Positions 60,316 through 64,000 of a stretch of DNA of 64,000 nucleotides are shown one piece after another. The stretch's first letter is position 1; each line of letters starts with the position of its first letter. The notes under the pieces were generated by a model. That model did not search any database. It saw only the letters and a program-made list of their open reading frames with translations, and was not told the origin of the DNA. The position numbers and the translations under genes are program-made. This DNA comes from Rikenellaceae bacterium (GTDB taxonomy: Bacteria; Bacteroidota; Bacteroidia; Bacteroidales; Rikenellaceae), in assembly GCA_015060015.1 (NCBI GenBank), contig SUZG01000002.1, forward strand, positions 1 through 64,000, in the 5' to 3' direction.

Positions 60316-61386
60316 ATGGCTAACGAAGCAATAAATAAAGAGGTTATAATCGAGGGTGTGGATCCTCGCGAACTATATGGAGCCCAGGAGTGTTTTCTGG
60401 AGCAGATGCGGGAGCTTTCGCCCACAGTAAAGATTGTGGCACGAGGCTCGTCGCTGAAAGTCTTGGGTGCAAAACGCGACGTGGAGAGTTTTGAACGCAA
60501 GATAGGAGCTTTGGTAGCCTACTATGTAAAGTATGGGCACATCTCCAATGAGGTCGTGTCGCAAGCCTTCTCAACGGGCATCAGCGAGTGTTCGGAGCCG
60601 GTCAGCGACAAGGATACTATCGTCTTTGGAAACAATGGCAATATCATCCGTGCACGCACGGTCAATCAGCGTCGTCTGGTGGAGCTCTATAGCAAAAACG
60701 ACCTTCTCTTTGCCGTAGGTCCGGCAGGTTCGGGCAAGACCTATACGGCTATTGCCCTTGCCGTCAAGGCCCTCAAAGAGAAGGAGGTGAGAAGGGTCAT
60801 CCTCACTCGTCCTGCGGTTGAGGCGGGTGAAAAGCTGGGATTTCTGCCCGGAGATATGAAGGAGAAGTTAGACCCCTACCTGCAACCACTGTATGATGCA
60901 CTGAACGATATGATACCGGCAGCAAAATTGCAGAAATATCTTGAAGACGGCACCGTACAGATTGCACCGCTTGCCTATATGCGAGGTCGCACGCTGGATA
61001 ATGCCTTTGTGATACTGGACGAAGCACAGAATACCACGCGTTCACAGATAAAGATGTTCTTGACGCGTATGGGTCGCAATGCAAAGTTTATCGTCACGGG
61101 CGATGTAACGCAGATAGACCTTCCGCGAAAAAGCGATAGCGGACTTACGCAGGCGATGGATACTCTGCGAAATATAACGGGTATAGGAATGGTGGAGTTT
61201 GACAAACGCGACATCGTGCGACACCCGTTGGTGAAGTATATCGTTGATGCTTTTGACAAGCGTGCCGCCGCAGAGGAGAAGGCCGAGAAGGTGCGAAAAG
61301 AGGAAAGTGAGGAAAAGGATGAAAAGACGGAGAAAGCGGACAAAACACCCGTAGTACGCCTTCGCAAGACAAGAAAAGATGAGTAA
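60316..61386 (+). CDS. phoH: PhoH family ATPase
   Basis: A 356-residue P-loop ATPase of the PhoH/YbeZ family. Walker A GPAGSGKT (about 135-142) is followed by the PhoH-specific LTRPAVEAGEKLGFLPGD and Walker B VILDEAQN, then QIDLPRKSDSGL. The N-terminal region (about 10-100) is KH-like. The C-terminus (about 320-356) is a charged, repetitive EKAEKVRKEESEEKDEKTEK tail. Function: probable RNA-related ATPase often paired with YbeY; ybeY is not adjacent here. Confidence 0.93.
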   Translation: MANEAINKEVIIEGVDPRELYGAQECFLEQMRELSPTVKIVARGSSLKVLGAKRDVESFERKIGALVAYYVKYGHISNEVVSQAFSTGISECSEPVSDKDTIVFGNNGNIIRARTVNQRRLVELYSKNDLLFAVGPAGSGKTYTAIALAVKALKEKEVRRVILTRPAVEAGEKLGFLPGDMKEKLDPYLQPLYDALNDMIPAAKLQKYLEDGTVQIAPLAYMRGRTLDNAFVILDEAQNTTRSQIKMFLTRMGRNAKFIVTGDVTQIDLPRKSDSGLTQAMDTLRNITGIGMVEFDKRDIVRHPLVKYIVDAFDKRAAAEEKAEKVRKEESEEKDEKTEKADKTPVVRLRKTRKDE

Positions 61387-61413
61387 ATAAATAATAACTT
61401 AAAACTGATTGAT

Positions 61414-62874
61414 ATGGATAAGAATTTAGCGGCATTGAAGCCCGCACTTGTTTGGAAACACTTTGCAGAGATTGTGAACATTCCACGCCCGTCGGGCAGC
61501 GAGGATAAGATTCGCCAGTATTTGGTAGATTTTGCCGTAGCAAAGGGCATTGAGCATAAGGTGGATGAGGCCGGCAATGTATATATGCGTAAGGCTGCGA
61601 CACCGGGTTATGAGGATCGCAAGGGTATCGTTATTCAGGCTCATATGGATATGGTGCCACAGAAGAACAACGACAAGGAGTTTGACTTTATCAACGACCC
61701 CATCGAAGCATATATCGATGGCGAGTGGGTAACAGCAAACGGCACAACTCTCGGTGCAGATAACGGTATCGGTATGGCTGCTATTTTGGCCGTTATGGAG
61801 GATGATACAATCGAGCACGGCCCTATCGAGGGTCTTATCACCGCTACCGAAGAGACCGGTATGGATGGTGCTTTCGGCTTGAAGGGCGGTCTTTTGCAGG
61901 GCGACATTTTGTTGAACCTCGACTCGGAGACCGAGGGCGAATTGTATGTAGGTTGTGCCGGCGGTATGGATGCCAATATCACACTACCCTACGATGCTGT
62001 CGCTGCACCTGCCGGCTATAAGGCTTTGGAGCTTTCGGTAAAGGGTTGCAAGGGCGGCCACTCCGGCATTCAGATTGTATGCCAGCGTGCAAATGCCAAC
62101 AAACTCCTGTTCCGTGTATTGCGTGCCTTGGCAGCACAGATGGATGTAAAAATCGCATCTGTTGATGGCGGTGGCCTTCGTAACGCCATCCCTCGTGAAT
62201 CGATTGCTGTTGTTATGGTAAAATCCTCTGATGAGGCCGCAGCAAAGAGCACTGCCGCAGAGTTTGAAAAGATTTTCGTTGCAGAGTACGCAGGTATTGA
62301 GGACTCTATTGCAGTAACTGTTACAGATGCAGCCACTCCGGCAACAGTCATTCCCGACGGCGTAGCACAGCGTCTTATGGCTGCCGTTACAGCTTGCCCC
62401 GATGGCGTAGAGAAGATGTCAATGGCGATGGAGGGTCTGGTGCAGACTTCAAACAACTTCGCACGCGTCGTATCTGACGGCAAGTGCGTGAAGATGCAGA
62501 CGCTGATGCGTTCATCTGTTCGTTCCGAGAAGGAGGCCTTGGGTGACGCTATCAAAGCGGTATTTGAGTTGGCAGGTGCCGATGTAGAGCTCTCTGGCAG
62601 CTACGATGGCTGGAATCCTAATATGGAGTCGCCCATCTTGAAGGCTATGCTGGCATCTTACGAGGCTCTTTATGGCAAGAAGCCCGCCGTTACGGCTATC
62701 CACGCCGGTTTGGAGTGTGGTATCATCGGCTCGAACTATCCCGGCCTTGATATGATATCATTCGGCCCGACTATCTGCTACCCCCACTCACCCGACGAGA
62801 AGGTTGAGATTGCATCGGTTGAGAAGTTCTACGACTTCCTGCTCCACACATTGAAGAATGCCCCTAAAAAGTAG
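61414..62874 (+). CDS. pepD: Aminoacyl-histidine dipeptidase (M20)
   Basis: Cytosolic zinc dipeptidase of broad Xaa-His specificity. 486 residues. Visible metal sites: IVIQAHMDMVPQ (His about 77, Asp about 79), GTTLGADNGIGMA (Asp about 116), TATEETGMDGA (Glu about 146-147), and IHAGLECG near the C-terminus. The central lid domain lies about 200-380. It would process peptides imported into the cell, which fits with the SusCD operon only loosely. Its 3' end overlaps the next start by 17 bases. Confidence 0.95.
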   Translation: MDKNLAALKPALVWKHFAEIVNIPRPSGSEDKIRQYLVDFAVAKGIEHKVDEAGNVYMRKAATPGYEDRKGIVIQAHMDMVPQKNNDKEFDFINDPIEAYIDGEWVTANGTTLGADNGIGMAAILAVMEDDTIEHGPIEGLITATEETGMDGAFGLKGGLLQGDILLNLDSETEGELYVGCAGGMDANITLPYDAVAAPAGYKALELSVKGCKGGHSGIQIVCQRANANKLLFRVLRALAAQMDVKIASVDGGGLRNAIPRESIAVVMVKSSDEAAAKSTAAEFEKIFVAEYAGIEDSIAVTVTDAATPATVIPDGVAQRLMAAVTACPDGVEKMSMAMEGLVQTSNNFARVVSDGKCVKMQTLMRSSVRSEKEALGDAIKAVFELAGADVELSGSYDGWNPNMESPILKAMLASYEALYGKKPAVTAIHAGLECGIIGSNYPGLDMISFGPTICYPHSPDEKVEIASVEKFYDFLLHTLKNAPKK

Positions 62875-63853
62875 TATCGTGCAGCAAAATGTAGATATAT
62901 CTGAAAAGTGGTTTGTCATCGTAAATCCCGTGGCCGGATTTGGCCGCGGATTGGAGGACCTGCCACTCATAACCAAACTTATACGCGACAACGACATTCC
63001 TTACGAGTTGGTCTTTTCGCAACATAAGCATCACGTTACGGAGCTGACCGTATCGGCCATAAATGAGGGCTATCGTCATATTATGGTCATCGGCGGCGAC
63101 GGCACGATGCACGAGGTTGTGAACGGACTCTTCATTCAGCAGGCGGTCCCATCAAATGAGGTTACAATGGCTGTTGTACCTGTGGGTACGGGTAACGACT
63201 GGATAAGAATGTACGGCATACCACGCAAATATTCGGAGGTTATTCGTGCCATACGCGACGGATACACCTTCTTGCAGGATGTGGGCGAGGTACATTACGA
63301 GGAGTCTCACTATCAGCAGGTGCGTTATATGGCAAATGTTGCGGGTGTCGGCTTCGACCCCTCGGTGACGAAGATTTACGAGCACGACAAGGCCAAGGGA
63401 CGCAGAGGCAAGCACCTTTACGCCCTGGGGTGTCTGCGTAGTTATCTGAAATATCGTTCTACGGGCGTGAAGATTTGGATAGACGGAGAGCTTGTTCACA
63501 AGAATCTTCTGTTCAGTGCCGCTGTGGGTATATGTAAGTTCAACGGCGGAGGCGTACAACAGTTGCCCGAGGCGGTGGCCGATGATGGTCTGTTCGACAT
63601 CACACTTATACGCCCATTCCACTGGTGGAACTTACTTTTCCGTATAAACCGATTGTTCAACGGCGATATTTACAGTATCGGCCACGTTCATCACCGTAAA
63701 GGAAGCCACATACGCATAGAGTCCACGCCCGACATTATGGTTGAGGTCGATGGCGAGTTGCTCGGTGGCACGCCTCTAGAGTTCAAGATACACCATCGTG
63801 CGGTGCGTGTCATCGTAACGAAGGAGTTTCTGGAACAACCCGTGATGGGATAA
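62858..63853 (+). CDS. Diacylglycerol/sphingoid-base kinase family protein (YegS/LCB5)
   Basis: A 331-residue soluble lipid kinase. The catalytic N-terminal domain starts WFVIVNPVAGFGRG and contains the diagnostic VIGGDGTMHEVVNG (about 77-90) and VPVGTGNDWIRMYG. The C-terminal domain is a beta sandwich with AAVGICKFNGGGVQQLPEA and DGLFDITLI. In Bacteroidota such enzymes may act on diacylglycerol or sphingoid bases, which these bacteria make; substrate not resolved. Its start overlaps pepD by 17 bases and there is a terminator after it. Confidence 0.88.
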   Translation: MPLKSSIVQQNVDISEKWFVIVNPVAGFGRGLEDLPLITKLIRDNDIPYELVFSQHKHHVTELTVSAINEGYRHIMVIGGDGTMHEVVNGLFIQQAVPSNEVTMAVVPVGTGNDWIRMYGIPRKYSEVIRAIRDGYTFLQDVGEVHYEESHYQQVRYMANVAGVGFDPSVTKIYEHDKAKGRRGKHLYALGCLRSYLKYRSTGVKIWIDGELVHKNLLFSAAVGICKFNGGGVQQLPEAVADDGLFDITLIRPFHWWNLLFRINRLFNGDIYSIGHVHHRKGSHIRIESTPDIMVEVDGELLGGTPLEFKIHHRAVRVIVTKEFLEQPVMG

Positions 63854-63854
63854 T

Positions 63855-63892
63855 AAAGTAAGGGTGACTAAAACGATTTTTAGTCACCCTTG
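63855..63892. terminator. Bidirectional terminator after the lipid kinase
   Basis: AAAGTAAGGGTGACTAAAA / TTTTAGTCACCCTTGCTTT, with A and T runs on either side. Confidence 0.9.
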
Positions 63893-63921
63893 CTTTATTC
63901 AGTCACTTTCTCTATTATATA

Positions 63922-64000
63922 TTAATAGGTATGCACACTCACACCCTGTGCCGAGGGCAGGAAGTTGATACCATACCAGCACATCTGCAACAGCAGGAAC
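63922..64000 (-). CDS. C-terminal fragment of a membrane protein resembling CcsA/ResC
   Basis: Partial gene running off the right edge on the minus strand; stop TAA at 63924-63922. The 25 visible residues, ending LLLQMCWYGINFLPSAQGVSVHTY (quoted in part), resemble the closing segment of cytochrome c biogenesis CcsA/CcsB-type proteins (compare the ..VNLLGIGLHSY ending). Only the tail is seen, so this is tentative. Confidence 0.4.
   Translation of the reverse strand, partial: FLLLQMCWYGINFLPSAQGVSVHTY

Overview
The window looks like a chromosomal segment of a Bacteroidales bacterium, probably a Rikenellaceae/Alistipes-type gut anaerobe. Evidence: SusC/SusD pair, BlaI/M56 pair, SUF operon with a short SufD, PorT-type barrels, a tiny Hc1-like histone, Bacteroidota promoters (TTTG then TAnnTTTG about 19-20 nt later), little Shine-Dalgarno sequence, and a tmRNA tag ending NNSYALAA. 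The genus is inferred from family content, not from a database search. No phage, insertion sequence, integrase or CRISPR array is visible.

Layout. 0-1.5 kb: BlaI repressor and M56 sensor peptidase with two operator-like palindromes. 1.5-5.6 kb (minus): S24-like regulator, orphan histidine kinase, lgt, HU/SPOR membrane protein, GtrA protein. 5.6 kb: tRNA-Arg(CCG). 6-16.5 kb: housekeeping genes (ruvB, aroB, typA, DUF454, rpiB, two PorT-like barrels, rpe, ABC-F, rlmB, YgjP-like peptidase). 16.6-22.1 kb (minus): an outer-membrane porin followed by potA-potB-potC-potD, a complete polyamine-type ABC importer in which the binding protein carries an extra C-terminal membrane anchor. 22.5 kb: BspA-like LRR lipoprotein. 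23.5 kb: tmRNA followed by repeats. 24.3-34.3 kb: AspT-type transporter, two unlisted micro-genes, an envelope operon (DoxX, YtfJ-like, Omp85-like barrel, EptA-like transferase), a LMW phosphatase, a serine hydrolase, engB and prs. 34.4-40.6 kb (minus): sufBCDS-tmk-DoxX/MauE operon with a palindrome over its promoter. 40.8 kb: tRNA-Ser(GCT) and a repeat-rich stretch. 41.5-56.8 kb (minus): one 15-kb SusC/SusD operon with lipoproteins, two LRR lipoproteins, a subtilisin, a DUF1573 protein and a lipocalin-like lipoprotein. 57.0 kb: tRNA-Ala(GGC) and a tandem repeat. 57.5-64 kb: lipoprotein, der, OMP, phoH, pepD, diacylglycerol-kinase-like gene, and the end of a CcsA-like gene.

Two observations stand out. 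First, three of the four structural-RNA genes (tmRNA, tRNA-Ser, tRNA-Ala) are followed by non-coding repeats that end in duplicated copies of that RNA's own T-arm/3' tail. Two of the loci share a 45-nt motif (42/45 identical) directly abutting the copied tail. This looks like an unnamed family of RNA-tail-associated repeats. Second, the 15-kb SusCD operon has no visible glycan enzyme but has a secreted subtilisin and LRR lipoproteins, suggesting protein or peptide capture. One of its lipoprotein genes is enclosed by a 24-nt inverted repeat.
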